A DNA stretch of 64,000 nucleotides from a bacterium. GTDB taxonomy: Bacteria > Planctomycetota > Planctomycetia > Planctomycetales > Planctomycetaceae. Below, piece after piece: positions 1-9,603 of this stretch (its first letter is position 1; each line of letters starts with the position of its first letter). The translations under genes and the position numbers were made by a program. The notes under the pieces are model-generated. The model searched no databases. It was not told the DNA's origin and was given only the letters and a program-made list of their open reading frames with translations. The stretch lies in NCBI GenBank assembly GCA_016124895.1, contig WGMU01000058.1, positions 1 to 64,000 of the forward strand. Reading direction: 5' to 3'.

Positions 1-97
1 CAAACAGTGCCGCCGCGTGGCGACACGCTATGAGAAAACAACAGAGAACTTTGCTGGATTCGTCTGGCTGGCAGCACTCATCGTCGACGTCCTGTGA
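1..97 (+). CDS. IS5-like transposase, C-terminal fragment (cut by window edge)
   Basis: Frame 2 is open from the left edge to the TGA at 95-97. The 31 readable residues begin KQCRRVATRYEKTTENFAGF and end WLAALIVDVL. The pattern RRVATRYEKT..NF..F..LAA is the C-terminal tail typical of IS5-family DDE transposases. Only the tail is inside the window, so completeness and the inverted repeats cannot be judged. A REP-like repeat lies about 40 bases downstream, ahead of the convergent argF gene. The family call rests on a short motif only. Confidence 0.7.
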   Translation, partial: KQCRRVATRYEKTTENFAGFVWLAALIVDVL

Positions 98-138
98 ATG
101 TCCACACGGCCTAGGAACTGTGAGTCGATGAGTTGTGT

Positions 139-180
139 ACCGGGGGCTTCGCTCGTGCCTCGCTCCAGCCCCGGCCACCC
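139..180 (-). repeat. REP-like intergenic repeat, copy 1
   Basis: Read on the minus strand, this 42-base stretch starts GGGTGGCCGGGGCTGGAGCG and matches 3651-3691 at roughly nine of ten positions. The ends CCGGGGCT and AGCCCC(C)GG are complementary, so the unit can fold into a hairpin. It lies in non-coding sequence beyond the argF stop. Repeat with a hairpin in an intergenic position fits a REP-type element; no associated transposase is visible. Confidence 0.7.
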
Positions 181-211
181 GCCGCAAGGCAAGCCCTGGC
201 CTGCTCCGGAA

Positions 212-1132
212 TCAGTGTTCGCCCTTCAGCAGCCAGGCGAGCAGCCCCTTGGCCAGGTGCATACGGTTTTCGGCCTGCTGGAAGACGATGCTGTGCGGGC
301 CATCCATCACTTCGTCGGTGACTTCCAGGCCTCGACGAGCGGGCAGGTCGTGCATGAAGCGGCAGCTCGGTTTCGCCTTCGCCAGCAACTGAGCGTTGAC
401 CTGGTAGGGAGCAAAAGCCGCCTTGCGTTCGTCGGCTTCGTCTTCCTGCCCCATGCTGGCCCAGACGTCTGTGTAAATGATGTCCGCGTCGGCGAGGGCG
501 GCGTCGAGATCGTTCGTTTGAGTGAGCTTCGACTCGGGATACCGATCGAGCAGCGATGCGACGGTCGCATCCGGAATCTCGTAACCCGCCGGGCAGCAGA
601 GTGTGAACGGCAGTTCGAGCATCCCGCAGAGAATCGCCAGCGATGCCGCGACGTTGTTGCCATCGCCAATGAAGACCAGCTTTTCATCCGTCAGCGCGCC
701 GAAGACTTCGCGAATCGTGAACAGGTCTGTCAGCGCCTGGCAGGGATGAAAATCGTCAGAGAGTCCGTTGATGACCGGACAGGTCGACCATTGGCAGAAA
801 TCCTCGACCGTTTTATGTGAGAAGGTCCGCAGAACGATCGCGTCCGAGTAGCCGCTGACGACGCGAGCAACGTCCGGCAACGACTCGCGCCCGTAAAGTC
901 CGGCATCTTTTGCGGTGAAAAACGACGCAGACCCGCCGAGTTGCCCGATCGCCGCTTCAAAGCTCAACCGCGTTCGCAGCGACGGCTTGTCGAAGATCAG
1001 CGTCAGCACCCGGTTTTCGAGTGAGCGGACGAAATCGCCCGCGGCGTGCTTCTCCTTGAGCTGCTCGGCCGTTTCAAAAATGTCCATGACGTCAGCAGGC
1101 GTCAGATCAAAGAGTGTCGTGATGTGTCGCAT
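212..1132 (-). CDS. argF: Ornithine carbamoyltransferase
   Basis: Cytoplasmic enzyme that joins carbamoyl phosphate to ornithine to give citrulline in arginine synthesis. At 306 residues it has the usual family length. The carbamoyl-phosphate site is KPSLRTRLSF (about residues 49-58), followed by HPCQALTDL, DVWASMGQE and a C-terminal QAENR segment. The SMG motif favours ornithine over aspartate as substrate. Two family motifs deviate: SLRTR instead of STRTR, and HDLPARRG where HCLPAHRG is usual, so the conserved Cys near the ornithine site is Asp. It is the last of three arginine genes on this strand, but a terminator-like hairpin separates it from argD. Confidence 0.93.
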   Translation of the reverse strand: MRHITTLFDLTPADVMDIFETAEQLKEKHAAGDFVRSLENRVLTLIFDKPSLRTRLSFEAAIGQLGGSASFFTAKDAGLYGRESLPDVARVVSGYSDAIVLRTFSHKTVEDFCQWSTCPVINGLSDDFHPCQALTDLFTIREVFGALTDEKLVFIGDGNNVAASLAILCGMLELPFTLCCPAGYEIPDATVASLLDRYPESKLTQTNDLDAALADADIIYTDVWASMGQEDEADERKAAFAPYQVNAQLLAKAKPSCRFMHDLPARRGLEVTDEVMDGPHSIVFQQAENRMHLAKGLLAWLLKGEH

Positions 1133-1220
1133 GGCTCTACCTCTTCTGGATCGGGACGACTGAATGTCCCGTCAAAAACTGCGTCTGCGATCGGCCGCCT
1201 GAAGTGAGGAATCGTCGGTG

Positions 1221-1270
1221 AAGAAAAACGCAACGCGCTCCCGCAGAGAAACGACCCGGCGAGAGCGCGT
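1221..1270 (-). terminator. Rho-independent terminator after argD
   Basis: An 8-bp stem (ACGCGCTC at 1233-1240 with GAGCGCGT at 1263-1270) is followed, on the minus strand, by a short spacer and TTTTT (AAAAA at 1224-1228 on plus). It lies 26 bases beyond the argD stop and ahead of argF. It could end argB-argD transcripts or lower read-through into argF. Confidence 0.6.
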
Positions 1271-1295
1271 CTTCGATTCATGAATTGTTCTGAGT

Positions 1296-2507
1296 CTACT
1301 CCGCCTCAGCCGCCATTTCCCGAATGACGTCGGCAATCACGGCGAATCCTTCGTCGACTTCCTCTGCCGTGATGTTCAGCGCCGGAAGCAACCGGATCGT
1401 CGTTCCCTGCGTCGCGTTAATGAGTACGCCGCGTTCCATGCACTTGCCGACAGCCGGCGTCGACGGAATCGTCAGCTCGACACCAACCATCATCCCGCGA
1501 TTCCGAATCTGCGAAATGACCGGCAGTTCCTGCTGAAGCTGCTCGAAGTGCGAGCGATAGCGAGCGGACATGGCCGTCGCGTTTTCCAGCAGGTTGTCTT
1601 CCTCGATCGTCTGCATGGTCGCAATGCCAGCGGCGGTAGCCAGCGGGTTGCCGCCGAACGTCGAAGCGTGCATTCCGGGCCGCAGGTCGGGAGCCAGTTC
1701 CGTTCGGCAGATCATCGCTCCGCAGGCGACGCCGGCCGCGATGCCTTTTGCCAGAGACAGGATGTCCGGCTTGACATCCCACTGCTGGTAGCCGAACCAG
1801 GTTCCCGTGCGTCCCATGCCGGTCTGCACTTCGTCGAAGATCAGCAGGCAGCCGTTTTCATCCGCGATGCGACGCAGTCCGGCGAGATAGCCGTCCGGTG
1901 GAATCCGCACACCACCTTCCCCCTGAATCGGTTCGATCATGATCGCGGCGGTTTCGTGATCGACCAGTTCCGCGACCGCGTCCAGATCGCCGTACGGCGA
2001 GTACTTGAACCCGGCGACCAGCGGGCCGATGCCTTCGTGAAACTTCGGCTGAGCGGTCGCAGCGGTCGTTGCCAGCGTCCGGCCATGAAAGCCTTTCTCG
2101 AAGGTGATGATCCGATACCGGCCTTCCTTCATGCCGTGCAGACGGGCGAGCTTGATCGCTGCTTCATTCGCTTCCGCGCCGCTGTTGCAGAAGAACGCCT
2201 TGCCGAAACTGCGTGTGCAGAGCATCTCAGCAAAGTCACCCTGCGGCTCCATGTACCAGGTATTCGGCATGTGGATCAGTTTCTCGGCCTGATCCTTGAT
2301 CGCCTGGACGACCTTCGGCGGGCAGTGGCCGATGATATTGCAGCCCCAGCCCGGGAACAGGTCGAGATAGCGTTTGCCTTCAGCGTCCCAGCAGTGCGAG
2401 CCCTCGCCGCGAACCAGACTGATCGGATACCGCGTGTAGTTCGGGATGACGTACTTGTCGAACTGAGCAATTCGGTCCGCACTCGACATGCTGGCTGCTG
2501 GGTCCAC
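1296..2507 (-). CDS. argD: Acetylornithine aminotransferase
   Basis: PLP enzyme converting N-acetylglutamate semialdehyde to N-acetylornithine with glutamate as amino donor (arginine pathway; family members may also act in lysine synthesis). The 403 residues carry the class III aminotransferase signature: [18 protein letters not shown] near residue 110, the cofactor-binding [15 protein letters not shown] around residue 220, and the Schiff-base lysine in LSLAKGIA about 30 residues later. The start used is GTG at 2507, with AAGGA 8 bases upstream; an in-frame ATG at 2489 is the alternative. The gene lies 120 bases downstream of argB on the same strand. Confidence 0.93.
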   Translation of the reverse strand: MDPAASMSSADRIAQFDKYVIPNYTRYPISLVRGEGSHCWDAEGKRYLDLFPGWGCNIIGHCPPKVVQAIKDQAEKLIHMPNTWYMEPQGDFAEMLCTRSFGKAFFCNSGAEANEAAIKLARLHGMKEGRYRIITFEKGFHGRTLATTAATAQPKFHEGIGPLVAGFKYSPYGDLDAVAELVDHETAAIMIEPIQGEGGVRIPPDGYLAGLRRIADENGCLLIFDEVQTGMGRTGTWFGYQQWDVKPDILSLAKGIAAGVACGAMICRTELAPDLRPGMHASTFGGNPLATAAGIATMQTIEEDNLLENATAMSARYRSHFEQLQQELPVISQIRNRGMMVGVELTIPSTPAVGKCMERGVLINATQGTTIRLLPALNITAEEVDEGFAVIADVIREMAAEAE

Positions 2508-2627
2508 GAGGTTCGTCCTTAACGTTGCAGGATGTGAGATTCAGTTGAGTCGCCAGAGCCGGCAGCGACGGAAATGGAAAGCGGATCAGACCGGACGCCT
2601 CGCCGTCTGGTTCGCAGAACGTGTCGG

Positions 2628-3521
2628 TCAGGGAACGATTTCGGTGCCGACGCCGCGGTCGGAGTAAATTTCCAGGAGGAGTGAATGCGGCATTCGACCG
2701 TCGACGATGTGCAGCTTCCCGACACCCGCTTCCAGCGCTTCGAGAGCCGCTTCCATTTTGGGAATCATTCCTGCCGAGATCGTTCCGTCGGCAATCAGAT
2801 CGCGCGCTTCCGCGACGTTGATGTGCGAAATCAGCGACGACGGATCGTTCTTGTCTCGCAGCAGTCCCGGCACGTCGCTCACGAAGACGAGCTTCTCCGC
2901 CTTCAGCAGCCGGGCGACCGCCGCCGCCGCCGTGTCACCGTTGACGTTCAGCCGCTGTCCGTCCCGGTCGACGGCGATGCAGGGGATGATGGGAATCTGT
3001 CCCTTCTCTGCCGTGGATTCCAGGAACTCACGGTTGATATCGACGACGTGGCCGACGAATCCCAGATCGATCGGTTCGTCGTTGTCTCCGGCCAGTTGCA
3101 GCTTCTCGCCGATAAGCACGTTCTTACCGGACGAGAAACTGAGCCCGACGGCTTCACCGCCCTGGCGGCTGATCTCGTCGACCAGTCCCTGACAGATCTC
3201 TCGTGTAAGCACTCGCGCGGCAATGTTCAGTGTTTCGAGGTCGGTGTAGCGGCGTCCCTGCACCCAGCGCGGCTCGATCCCGGCTTCTTCCATCGCGCGA
3301 CTGATGTCTTTTCCGCCGCCGTGAATCACGACCGGCCGCATCCCGACGGTTTCGAGAAAGATCACGTCGGTCAGGAACGAGCGGACAGATTCCGGATTCT
3401 CCAGCGCGCTGCCGCCGAGCTTGATCACGACGTAGCGATCGCGGAATCGGCGAATCCAGCCAAGCGCCTCGATCAGCGTACGGGCTTTCCGAATGGCTTC
3501 GTCCACGGGAGGCGTCCTCAA
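2628..3521 (-). CDS. argB: Acetylglutamate kinase
   Basis: Amino acid kinase family enzyme that phosphorylates N-acetylglutamate, usually the feedback-controlled step of arginine synthesis. The 297 residues include the N-terminal [13 protein letters not shown], the substrate loop [15 protein letters not shown] near residue 95, and ...[14 protein letters not shown]... near residue 210. An N-terminal helix of about 30 residues precedes the kinase core; such extensions occur in arginine-inhibited hexameric forms, so feedback inhibition is plausible but not proven. First gene of the argB-argD(-argF) set. Confidence 0.93.
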   Translation of the reverse strand: MRTPPVDEAIRKARTLIEALGWIRRFRDRYVVIKLGGSALENPESVRSFLTDVIFLETVGMRPVVIHGGGKDISRAMEEAGIEPRWVQGRRYTDLETLNIAARVLTREICQGLVDEISRQGGEAVGLSFSSGKNVLIGEKLQLAGDNDEPIDLGFVGHVVDINREFLESTAEKGQIPIIPCIAVDRDGQRLNVNGDTAAAAVARLLKAEKLVFVSDVPGLLRDKNDPSSLISHINVAEARDLIADGTISAGMIPKMEAALEALEAGVGKLHIVDGRMPHSLLLEIYSDRGVGTEIVP

Positions 3522-4056
3522 AGCGGCGGCGAAAAGCGAGTCATTGTAGCGCGGCCCCCTGGCGAGTCAATTCGCGCCGGACTGTCAAACGCGGCGAAAC
3601 CACAGCATCGCTCGGCTGAGTGGCCGGGACTGGAGCGGGGCGGAGCGCTCGGGTGGCCGGGTCTGGAGCGAGGCCCGAGCGATGCCCCGGTCAGTGAACT
3701 CTGTGGGCAAACTTCCGAGGCTTCCTTCGCAGGCTCAGTCCAGCCACAGCCACCCAAATGCTGGCTATGGTCTGTGACTGCCATTCCGGTCAGACCGGTT
3801 GTCGGGATTTTCCGGTTGTGACGCCTGCATCAAACGGGGCATCTGGCAGGTTTTGCTGAGCTGGTCGTGACGGCTCTTCGGCGTAGGGAATACTTCTGTC
3901 AGGAAAACCGTACCGGCGGCGCAGCTCCGTCCGGATCGGCGTCCTGGCGTGACCTACCGTTTGCCTGAGTGGAGCTTCCGTATCCGCAGACCGGCCTCGG
4001 AATCCGGTTTGCCGCGGCGGTTCTGACAACCTTCTCGACCAGCAGAGAGTGACTCG
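3522..4056. other. 535-base divergent intergenic region between argB and the pilus locus
   Basis: No credible gene. It contains the REP-like repeat at 3620-3691 and must hold the promoters of argB (minus) and of the tad locus (plus). I looked for a small Flp pilin ORF ahead of the prepilin peptidase and found none. The long minus ORF over 3790-4635 runs antisense to the peptidase gene and lacks any recognisable domain. Confidence 0.6.
3620..3691 (+). repeat. REP-like intergenic repeat, copy 2 plus a partial copy
   Basis: 3651-3691 begins GGGTGGCCGGGTCTGGAGCG and matches the inverted copy at 139-180. Directly upstream, 3620-3641 (GTGGCCGGGACTGGAGCGGG) is a half-length copy in the same orientation, so the site holds one and a half tandem units. 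It lies in the argB-tad intergenic region. Confidence 0.7.
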
Positions 4057-4680
4057 ATGCTTCCTGAACTGAGTGTTCAACTGATTGTGTTTCTGGTCTG
4101 CGTGGGCGCGTACACGCTCGCCGCCGCGATCTGGGACATCCGTGTCAAACGGATTCCGAACAAGCTGACGCTTCCGGTCTTTGGGTTGGGGCTCGTCTAC
4201 CAGGTGGCGTTCAATCAGGTCGACGGTCTGCTGGCGGCGGGGGCCGGTTTCGCGGCCGGCTTCGGACTGCTCTTCGTCCTGTGGATGATCGGCAGCGGCG
4301 GCGGCGGCGACGTCAAGCTGATGGGCGCGCTGGGTGTCTGGCTCGGTGGCAAACTGACGTTGATGGTTCTGGTTGGAAGTACCGGACTGGCCGCGCTTGG
4401 GACGTTCTTCGTCATCGTCTTCAAGGCGATGACGCACGGCGTCTGGGCCAGCAAGGATCGCTATCTGGGAACCGGTAAGGTCGATGCCGGGAAGAAGCCA
4501 AAGAAGGAGACTCTGGAGCAGAAGATGAAACGCCGCACGATGGGCTATGCCGTGCCGGTCGCTCTGGCAACGTGGCTCGTTGTGATGTGGCAGCTTCCGA
4601 AGTTTCCGTGGATGAAGGCTGCCGCCGATCCGCAACCCGTCGCAGCAGCATTGGCACCGGACACTGCTCCAGCCAACTGA
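4057..4680 (+). CDS. Prepilin peptidase, CpaA/TadV type (A24 family)
   Basis: Inner-membrane aspartyl peptidase that would cleave Flp prepilins and TadE-like pseudopilins. The 207 residues are mostly hydrophobic helices. The two catalytic aspartates sit in WDIRVKRIPN (D27) and GGGDVKLMG (D85), the standard A24 arrangement in a short form lacking the methylase domain. A charged loop (about residues 125-160, KKPKKETLEQ) precedes the last membrane helix. It is the first gene of a co-directional Tad assembly locus extending to 11935. The start follows GAGAGTG. No pilin substrate gene is visible next to it. Confidence 0.88.
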   Translation: MLPELSVQLIVFLVCVGAYTLAAAIWDIRVKRIPNKLTLPVFGLGLVYQVAFNQVDGLLAAGAGFAAGFGLLFVLWMIGSGGGGDVKLMGALGVWLGGKLTLMVLVGSTGLAALGTFFVIVFKAMTHGVWASKDRYLGTGKVDAGKKPKKETLEQKMKRRTMGYAVPVALATWLVVMWQLPKFPWMKAAADPQPVAAALAPDTAPAN

Positions 4681-4751
4681 GTTCCGTCCTCGTTATTCAA
4701 CCGGCATACGGCGACGTGATCATCGAAACGCGTCGACATTCAGGCAGGAAA

Positions 4752-5207
4752 ATGCAGCGAGTTCGATTCTCTCAGACTTCCACCTGTCCCTCGGCGACGC
4801 ATCAGTGTCAAGGCGGTCGGCGGCGGAATCGGCGCGCCGGGTTCCTCAGCGCTGAGCTGATCATGGTTCTGCCGCTGTTCAGCATCGTCCTGTTCGGTCT
4901 GCTGGAATTCTCGCTGCTGTTTTTTGCTCGCGGCGAGCTGGCCGAAGCGTCACGCGTCGGAGCGCGCAAGGCGACACTGCCAGGCGTGACTCCAACCGAA
5001 GTGGAATCGGAAATCCGCAAGGTTCTGTCCCCGCGTCTGCAGCAGACGCTGCAGGTGCAGGTTGATCCGGGGGCCAGGTCCGGTGACGTCGTCACCGTCG
5101 CACTGGCCATCAACATGAACGATGCCTCGCCCGATCTTCTCTGGCCAATTGGTTACAGCCTGAAAAACCGGCAGCTTTACGAAGTCACCAGAATGATCAG
5201 AGAGTGA
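4752..5207 (+). CDS. TadE-like pseudopilin
   Basis: Pseudopilin of the Tad/Flp pilus machine. ATG at 4752 is preferred (151 residues) because the longer reading would place about 60 hydrophilic, non-family residues in front and overlap the preceding gene. A basic N-terminus (GGRRRNRRAG) is followed by FLSAELIMVLPLF and a long membrane helix, typical of TadE; G/FLSAE resembles a prepilin peptidase site with Glu at +5. After the helix comes a small periplasmic domain with the usual ASRVGARKA segment. It is preceded by the peptidase that would process it. Confidence 0.85.
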   Translation: MQRVRFSQTSTCPSATHQCQGGRRRNRRAGFLSAELIMVLPLFSIVLFGLLEFSLLFFARGELAEASRVGARKATLPGVTPTEVESEIRKVLSPRLQQTLQVQVDPGARSGDVVTVALAINMNDASPDLLWPIGYSLKNRQLYEVTRMIRE

Positions 5208-5306
5208 CTCCTGAGAATCTGAGACAGTCAACGCTGGTCTGACACATATTTCGCAAGTCTATTCTGCCTCCGGGCAACCCGTCCGAACTCCATCAGGAGC
5301 GGAGTC

Positions 5307-6440
5307 TTGAAGAATCTGACCCCCGCAAAACTTGTCATGCTCGTCTTCGTGGCGATGGCAGGCATGATTGTCCTGTACGTCGTCAAGACGCTGACCGCCC
5401 GTGAGGTTCCGCCGCCGGTGAACACGACGCGTGTCATTCCCATGTTCGTCAGCGATGTCGAACCAGGAACGGTTATTACCGAAAAGCACGTGGGACGCGG
5501 TCCGTGGCTTGCAGACGACATCAAAGATGACGTGCTGCTGTCCGAGGGTGGTATCATCGGACGTGTCGTCAAGGTGCCGATCGAAGCCGCCACACCGATT
5601 CATGGCAATGCGTTGTACGCTCACGGCGAGCTGCCGCCGCTCAGCGTCAGTCAGGGTTATCGAGCTGTGACGGTTTCGATCCGCGAGCAGGCGGCGATCA
5701 TGAACGGCCTGATCAAGCCCGGCGACTTTGTCGACATTCAGTTCACGCCAAAAGAACTGTCGGGCGACCCGCGTTACAAGCTGGTCGGCGGCATGTCGAT
5801 CAAGCTGTTCAAGGGAGTTCGCGTGCTGGCGCTCAACCGCAACTTCGTTCAATCGCCACTGCAGGCAACGGAAAACTCGGTCACGCTGGAAATCGCTGAG
5901 CAGGACACGGGCATTCTGGAATTGTGCTCGAAGTCGGGCGAACTGACTCTGCAGTTCACCAAAGTCGGTGACGGGCGGGCAACGGTTCAGGTGAAGGATC
6001 CCAACCGGCCGACACTGGAAGAGATTCTGCAACTGCCGCCGGTCCCTGAAGAACCGGAACCGCCGGTTCCACCAGAACCGGACCGCTTTACGTCACGGAT
6101 TTACCGACAGTCGGCACTGAACACGGTCAGGTTTCAGGATGGCGTGCCCACCAACGACTCTGCCAACTGGGTCGACACTCGCGCTGGCAGTAATGATCCG
6201 GCGGCGACCGACAGGAACGCTGCTCCGGGCAACGTCGGCAACGGAGCAGTCAATAATGTACCGGCGATTGTTCCCGGTCCTGGTGGCGGAGCGAATCCGT
6301 ACGCCGTCCCGTATGGCTCGCTGGCGTACCCGCGTGGCTACGGCGTCGGAAGCGGATATGGAGTGCCAGGAGCGGCGGGCAATCCGTATGGCACGTACGG
6401 TCCGGCTCAGAGGATTTCGAACGGCGTTCCGTGGCGTTGA
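5307..6440 (+). CDS. Flp pilus assembly protein CpaB (RcpC)
   Basis: Periplasm-facing, membrane-anchored Tad component with an SAF domain, thought to link the inner-membrane machine to the secretin or cell wall. An N-terminal anchor (LVMLVFVAMAGMIVLYVV, residues about 8-26) is followed by the SAF region starting RVIPMFVSDVEPGTVI and the RcpC domain with QEHAAIMN-like residues around 130. Length is 377. The start is TTG at 5307 with AGGAG in good position; no better ATG exists upstream. The last about 110 residues are low complexity, rich in Pro, then Gly, Asn and Tyr, which is longer than a minimal CpaB needs. Confidence 0.85.
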   Translation: MKNLTPAKLVMLVFVAMAGMIVLYVVKTLTAREVPPPVNTTRVIPMFVSDVEPGTVITEKHVGRGPWLADDIKDDVLLSEGGIIGRVVKVPIEAATPIHGNALYAHGELPPLSVSQGYRAVTVSIREQAAIMNGLIKPGDFVDIQFTPKELSGDPRYKLVGGMSIKLFKGVRVLALNRNFVQSPLQATENSVTLEIAEQDTGILELCSKSGELTLQFTKVGDGRATVQVKDPNRPTLEEILQLPPVPEEPEPPVPPEPDRFTSRIYRQSALNTVRFQDGVPTNDSANWVDTRAGSNDPAATDRNAAPGNVGNGAVNNVPAIVPGPGGGANPYAVPYGSLAYPRGYGVGSGYGVPGAAGNPYGTYGPAQRISNGVPWR

Positions 6441-6520
6441 GTTGCCGCGACGCTGATGTTCATTGACGCCGAGTCCGGTGAGAGTCCGGCATTCACGACC
6501 AGCCACCCGAGCAGAAATCA

Positions 6521-6560
6521 AACAGCGATTCGGCACTGGGCCGGGTCGCTGTTTCTGTTT
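6521..6560 (+). terminator. Terminator after cpaB, in the 306-base gap 6441-6746
   Basis: AAACAGCGA (6521-6529) pairs with TCGCTGTTT (6547-6555), and the inner bases TTCGGC/GCCGGG extend the stem to a 5-base loop. TCTGTTT follows. It lies about 80 bases after the cpaB stop and would split the tad locus into two transcripts, or tune expression between them. The rest of the gap shows only a spaced inverted repeat (CAGACAGGT at about 6667, ACCTGTCTG at about 6725) just before the next gene, possibly regulatory. Confidence 0.7.
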
Positions 6561-6746
6561 GCGGTCACTCGGCAGAACTCCCGTCCGGATGCGCGGGCAG
6601 GAGTCTCCCTGGTTGTCAGCAATTGCCGATTTGACGCGTCACGGTCCCGGAATCTGGCCTAAGTTCCAGACAGGTCTGTCTGCGCAGACTTGCGCCCGAT
6701 TGCTGAAGCGCGCGGGCCGGTTTGAACCTGTCTGAATCACGATGCC

Positions 6747-8087
6747 ATGCTTTCCCGACTCTCTCTAACCCGATGCAGTCACTCCAGCCGCGGCGGTTTT
6801 CTCGCTCCGGCTGCGCTGATTGCGCTGGTGGTTGTCCTGGGTGCGGCGGCGCTGGTGATTGACCGGTTGTGGCTGGACAACGCTCAGGTGGAACTGACGA
6901 CTGCGGCCGAGGCCGCGGCCCTGGCAGGAGCAGGCCGACTGGCGACCGATGATCTGCTCCGCACCGGGGTCGATCACGAAGTTGTTGTGAGCGAAGCTCG
7001 ATCAGCAGCGCTGCGCATCGCTCAGGAAAACCGCATCGCCGGCCAGGCTGTCGTGCTCGACCCGTCGCCCGCGGGCGATATTCGATTCGGCCGGCTGGTG
7101 CAGGACGATGCCGGTCGCACGGTCTTTCTCGAAACGAATCAGCAGCCGACGTCCGTCGTCGTCAATGCGGAACACAGCCACGACCGGAACAATCCTGTCG
7201 TGCGTTTTTTTGATGGCTGGTTGAGTCAGCAGGGGGCCGACGTTGCCGCGCGAGCGGAAGCGACGGTCGATAACCACATCGTTGGTTTCCGTCCGCTCAA
7301 CGAACTGCCGATTCCGGTTCTCCCGATCGCGATTCTGCGTGCGAGCAGTGGTTCAACGCAGACGCCCACCTGGCAGCGTGACATTGAACGGCGAGCTGGC
7401 AGTGACCGATTCGGTATTGATCCCTTGACGGGAGCCGTAACGAATCAGTCGGACGGAATTCCGGAAATCGTGCTGCGGGATTCCGGTGTGACGCCGCAGG
7501 GAAGCAGTTCCTCGACGACTCAACCAGTCGCTTCGGCGTCGAATCCGCAGATCCCGGATTCACAAATCTCAGATCCGCCGATCTCGAATCAACAGACCAC
7601 AGCCTCAGCCAGCGGCACGACTTCGCCGCCATTGCCGACCGAACGCAATGTTTACGCATTCGCGCTGAACCCGAAGTCGTCAGCGACACAGGTCGCGCGG
7701 CAGTTCCGCAGCGGCTGGACGGTGGCAGATTTTCCGAGCGGCGTCGACATCCTGCGGATTGATCGCGGTCCGTTGTCGTTTGCCGCTCTCGATTCGCTGG
7801 GGGGAGCGGTTGCCGACTCGATCACTCAGATTGTCGGTCAGCAACGGATCGTCTTCCTGTTCGACAGTGTCACGATCGGACGCGGCACCGATCGAGTGAC
7901 TTGCGTTGCGACCGTCGCCGGTCGCGTCATGTCGTTTCATCCGAATGTGGCCGGTGGTTGCGAGATCGTCTTTCAGCCGACCGTCCTGACAACTCGAACC
8001 GCCGTCCTCAGTCGCGAGACCGTGACGCAGGGACCACTAGACCGATTCGTCAATCGTTACACATACAAACTGCAACTGACTCAGTAA
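6747..8087 (+). CDS. TadG-like pilus assembly protein
   Basis: Membrane-anchored protein with a Tad-type N-terminus: basic start, RGGFLAPAALIALVVVLG helix, then the AQVELTTAAEAAALAGAGRL segment typical of TadG-like proteins. The periplasmic part (about residues 50-446) has no von Willebrand A motif that I can see; a Ser/Thr/Pro/Gln-rich linker lies around residues 245-290. Length 446. The start has no clear ribosome site. It lies between cpaB and the ATPase gene, the usual neighbourhood. The exact Tad component it corresponds to (TadG or another Tad-helix protein) is uncertain. Confidence 0.75.
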   Translation: MLSRLSLTRCSHSSRGGFLAPAALIALVVVLGAAALVIDRLWLDNAQVELTTAAEAAALAGAGRLATDDLLRTGVDHEVVVSEARSAALRIAQENRIAGQAVVLDPSPAGDIRFGRLVQDDAGRTVFLETNQQPTSVVVNAEHSHDRNNPVVRFFDGWLSQQGADVAARAEATVDNHIVGFRPLNELPIPVLPIAILRASSGSTQTPTWQRDIERRAGSDRFGIDPLTGAVTNQSDGIPEIVLRDSGVTPQGSSSSTTQPVASASNPQIPDSQISDPPISNQQTTASASGTTSPPLPTERNVYAFALNPKSSATQVARQFRSGWTVADFPSGVDILRIDRGPLSFAALDSLGGAVADSITQIVGQQRIVFLFDSVTIGRGTDRVTCVATVAGRVMSFHPNVAGGCEIVFQPTVLTTRTAVLSRETVTQGPLDRFVNRYTYKLQLTQ

Positions 8088-8148
8088 GGACATGGCCGAC
8101 GACGTTCGGCCCGACCGACGCGTCAGTCCCATCGTTCGAGGTTTCCAC

Positions 8149-9489
8149 ATGGTTGCCGAAGCCACTCCAGCACCAGCCGTCACTGCAGCAGAAGCTCGTC
8201 AGAAGTTTCAGAAGCTGAAGACGCACCTGCACCGGCGCATGATCGACGCTCTCGATCTGTCCAAAGCCGGACAGCTTGAAGAGTCCGAGCTGCGTCAGCA
8301 GTTGCGGTCACTCGCCGCGCATCTGTGCTCGATGGAGGAAGTTCACCTTCCCGTCGAGCAGCGTGATCTCATGGTGCGTGAGATCATGGACGAGATCTAT
8401 GGCTTCGGTCCGCTCGAACCGTTGATGAATGACCCGGAAGTCTCCGATGTTCTGGTCAACGGACCCGAGCGAGTGTTCGTCGAACGCAACGGCATTCTGC
8501 AACCGACGAACGTTCGGTTTGCGGACGAGCAGCATCTGCTGCGGCTGATTCATCGACTCGTTGGCCGTGCCGGCCGTCGTATTGACGAAGTCAACCCGAT
8601 GGTCGACGCCAAGCTGCCGGACGGCTCGCGACTGAACGCCGTGATTCCGCCGCTGGCTCTGCAGGGACCGACGGTTTCCATTCGACGTTTCCGGTCGCGA
8701 GCCCTCCTGTTTGAAGACATGGTCTCAATGGGTTCGCTGGCTCCGGAGATGGCCGACTTCCTGGTCATGGCGATTCGCGGCCGGCTGAACACGCTGATTT
8801 CCGGCGGTACCGGTGCCGGCAAGACGACGCTGCTCAACAACCTCAGCCGTTATATCCCGGTGACGGAACGCGTCATCACGATCGAACAGACGGCGGAACT
8901 TCAGTTGCAACAGCCGGACGTCGTGTCGCTCGAAATGCGGCCGGCGAACGTTGAAGGCCAGGGCGAGATTTCTCAGCGTGATCTGCTGAAGAACTCGCTG
9001 CGAATGCGGCCGGACCGAATCATCGTGGGCGAATCGCGTGGCGGCGAAGTGCTTGAAATGCTGCAGGCCATGAATACAGGCCATGACGGTTCTATGAGCA
9101 CCCTGCACGCGAACGATACCCGCGACGCTCTGGACCGCATGGAGATGATGATCGCTCTGTCGGGTGTCGACCTGCCGACGGACGTCGCGCGGCAGTACAT
9201 CGCGTCGGCGATTCAGCTTCTCGTTCACATGACGCGTCTGTCGACCGGCGAACGAAAAGTGACTCGTGTTTCGGAACTGTGCGGCTGTCGGCAGGGCATG
9301 TACATCATTGAAGACATCTTCGTTTATCGAATGCAGGGCGTTGACCAGAACGGCCGCGCGATCGGCTCGTTCTTCGCGACCGGTCACGAACCGGCGGTGT
9401 TGAAACGTCTCGCAGCGGCGGGCTTCGATCTGCCGACCGAACTGTTTGACGCCAGAGAACTGCAGGCACGGCCGTATCCGCGGAGTTAA
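8149..9489 (+). CDS. CpaF/TadA pilus assembly ATPase
   Basis: Cytoplasmic hexameric secretion ATPase that powers Flp pilus assembly. Walker A is [13 protein letters not shown], followed by the Asp box ([10 protein letters not shown]), Walker B region [11 protein letters not shown] and the His box [15 protein letters not shown] at 8149 (446 residues) is chosen because GAGG lies 8 bases upstream; the upstream ATG at 8092 would give 465 residues but its AGGA is only one base away. The N-terminal about 60 residues form the expected helical domain. It precedes the two membrane platform genes. Confidence 0.92.
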   Translation: MVAEATPAPAVTAAEARQKFQKLKTHLHRRMIDALDLSKAGQLEESELRQQLRSLAAHLCSMEEVHLPVEQRDLMVREIMDEIYGFGPLEPLMNDPEVSDVLVNGPERVFVERNGILQPTNVRFADEQHLLRLIHRLVGRAGRRIDEVNPMVDAKLPDGSRLNAVIPPLALQGPTVSIRRFRSRALLFEDMVSMGSLAPEMADFLVMAIRGRLNTLISGGTGAGKTTLLNNLSRYIPVTERVITIEQTAELQLQQPDVVSLEMRPANVEGQGEISQRDLLKNSLRMRPDRIIVGESRGGEVLEMLQAMNTGHDGSMSTLHANDTRDALDRMEMMIALSGVDLPTDVARQYIASAIQLLVHMTRLSTGERKVTRVSELCGCRQGMYIIEDIFVYRMQGVDQNGRAIGSFFATGHEPAVLKRLAAAGFDLPTELFDARELQARPYPRS

Positions 9490-9603
9490 GAAGAAGTGGG
9501 TCGGGAGTGGGCAACCGGCAGTAGAAAGCGGGGAACAACAGATCCCCGATCGGCCATCGCAGATCTCAGATTTCAAATCGCCAATCACATCGAGACATCT
9601 CTC

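Noticed and set aside
2685-3821. 378-residue plus-strand ORF antisense to argB
   Set aside because: High GC produces long antisense frames; the argB reading has full family motifs and this one none.
3790-4635. 281-residue minus-strand ORF over the prepilin peptidase
   Set aside because: Low-complexity Arg/Gln/Asp composition without motif; the plus strand encodes a clear A24 peptidase.
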